From DASUFI01 sp036274635 (GTDB lineage Bacteria > Planctomycetota > B15-G4): 14,621 nucleotides of DNA. How positions within the stretch are numbered: the first letter of the stretch is position 1; the number at the start of each line of letters is the position of its first letter. The notes under the pieces were generated by a model. That model had not been told where the DNA came from, made no database searches, and saw only the letters and a list, made by a program, of their open reading frames with translations. The stretch spans positions 1 through 14,621 of the forward strand of contig DASUFI010000305.1 in NCBI GenBank assembly GCA_036274635.1, read 5' to 3'. The position numbers and the translations under genes are program-made. Below are positions 13,850-14,621 of this stretch, piece after piece.

Positions 13850-14621
13850 CTAAGGGGCCGTGCCGCTCAGGCCGTTGGTGGCCGCGAAGCCCTTGGGCCC
13901 GGCCGCGTCCGCGATCCAGCCCTGCACGTCGACGTGGAAGCCCGCCGGGACGCCCGCCGGCCAGGTGGTGCCCAGCGTGAAGCTGCCCGCGGGCCCCGTG
14001 CTCAGCCCCAGCACGATGATGTCCGGGCTGGGCACCAGCGTGCCGCCCTTGAAGGGCAGCTCCGCGTCGAAGAAACCGGCGATGAGCGTCAGCCCGGCGT
14101 TGGGCTGCGCGTTGGCCACGCTGAGGCTCAGCGGCGACAGCGCCGTGAGTGGCCCGTCGCCCGTGAGCAGCGGCAGTCCGAGGCTGCCCGCGAGCGCGCC
14201 TCCGAGGTCCTGCCACTGCGTCGCCTCGATGCTGAGCGAGCCCTGGATGTGCACGCTCACGATCTGCGCCGTGATCGTGCCGAAGGGCGCCACGTCGAGG
14301 GTGATGCTGCCCAGCACGACGTTGCTGGCGTCGAAGGAGCCCGCGCCCGACGCGTTCAGGCCGATGGCGATGTCGGCCGCCACCGACGGCGGATCCGGCG
14401 GCAGCGGGTAGGCCACCTGCCCGCCGAAGAGCGTCAGGGGCGCCGGCCCGTCGAAGCTGCCGCCGCCCGTCTGCACCTCGGGCGGGATCTGGTCGGTGAT
14501 GTCGAAGGGACCCAGCGTGAAGAAGAGGTAGTGGATCTTCACCTCGACCAGGTCGAGGTGGTAGCTGCTGTCGTAGGCCGCGGCGGCCGGGTTCACGGCC
14601 GTGGACGAGGTCCAGTGGATG
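13850..14621 (-). CDS. Secreted beta-rich protein, 5'-truncated, C-terminal sorting-like domain
   Basis: The last 256 residues of a protein whose start lies beyond the right edge; codons stay open to 14620 (IHWTSSTAVNPAAAAYDS). I do not recognise the N-terminal half. It is rich in beta-strand patterns and has no cysteines, catalytic motif or membrane segment. The final 120 or so residues match the C-terminal domain of the dehydrogenase at 5655-7211: LGGALAG, LPFKGGTLVPSP, TTWPAGVPAGFHV, QGWIADAAGPKGFAATNGL, ending TAP. This kind of C-terminal domain is, to my knowledge, common on exported proteins of Planctomycetota, so export is likely although no signal peptide is visible here. A GTG at 14596 lies in frame but is unlikely to be the start. 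It converges on the protease gene with 10 bases between stop codons. Confidence 0.8.
   Translation of the reverse strand, partial: IHWTSSTAVNPAAAAYDSSYHLDLVEVKIHYLFFTLGPFDITDQIPPEVQTGGGSFDGPAPLTLFGGQVAYPLPPDPPSVAADIAIGLNASGAGSFDASNVVLGSITLDVAPFGTITAQIVSVHIQGSLSIEATQWQDLGGALAGSLGLPLLTGDGPLTALSPLSLSVANAQPNAGLTLIAGFFDAELPFKGGTLVPSPDIIVLGLSTGPAGSFTLGTTWPAGVPAGFHVDVQGWIADAAGPKGFAATNGLSGTAP

Overview
This is a GC-rich (roughly 70% by eye) window from a Gram-negative bacterium: it encodes an outer-membrane porin ending in Phe, a predicted lipoprotein, and several exported enzymes. Two exported proteins share a C-terminal beta-rich domain of a kind I associate with secreted proteins of Planctomycetota. 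That is the main hint to lineage, and it is an inference from memory rather than a search result.

Left end (2-2474, + strand): a 5'-truncated isocitrate lyase with a strong intrinsic terminator, then a signal-peptide protein with two tandem FKBP prolyl isomerase domains. Centre-left (2485-5519, - strand): a vitamin B12 import operon. A sigma70-like promoter is followed by a cobalamin riboswitch with a hairpin over the Shine-Dalgarno sequence, then btuF (lipoprotein binding protein), btuC (permease) and btuD (ATPase). The three genes are joined by two GTGA stop/start overlaps. The riboswitch identifies the substrate of what would otherwise be a generic FecCD-type transporter.

Centre (5655-8716, - strand): an exported PQQ-type glucose/sorbosone dehydrogenase with the lineage-type C-terminal domain, and an OprO/OprP-type phosphate porin. 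Centre-right (8717-11992): the porin is divergent from phoB-phoR-phoU. The shared 195-bp intergenic region carries 11-bp-spaced CTTCATG-like repeats pointing both ways, which are probable Pho boxes. phoB and phoR look intact. The phoU gene looks broken: a one-base frameshift at codon 15, and about 50 codons of the first PhoU repeat are absent.

Right end (12094-14621): an exported subtilisin-family protease with an IPT/TIG domain and a C-terminal domain, convergent with a truncated secreted protein that carries the same C-terminal domain as the dehydrogenase. No tRNA, rRNA, CRISPR array, IS element or phage gene was seen. The best leads are the damaged phoU, the B12 leader with its competing hairpins, the divergent Pho-box region, and the shared C-terminal domain as a possible export or anchoring module.
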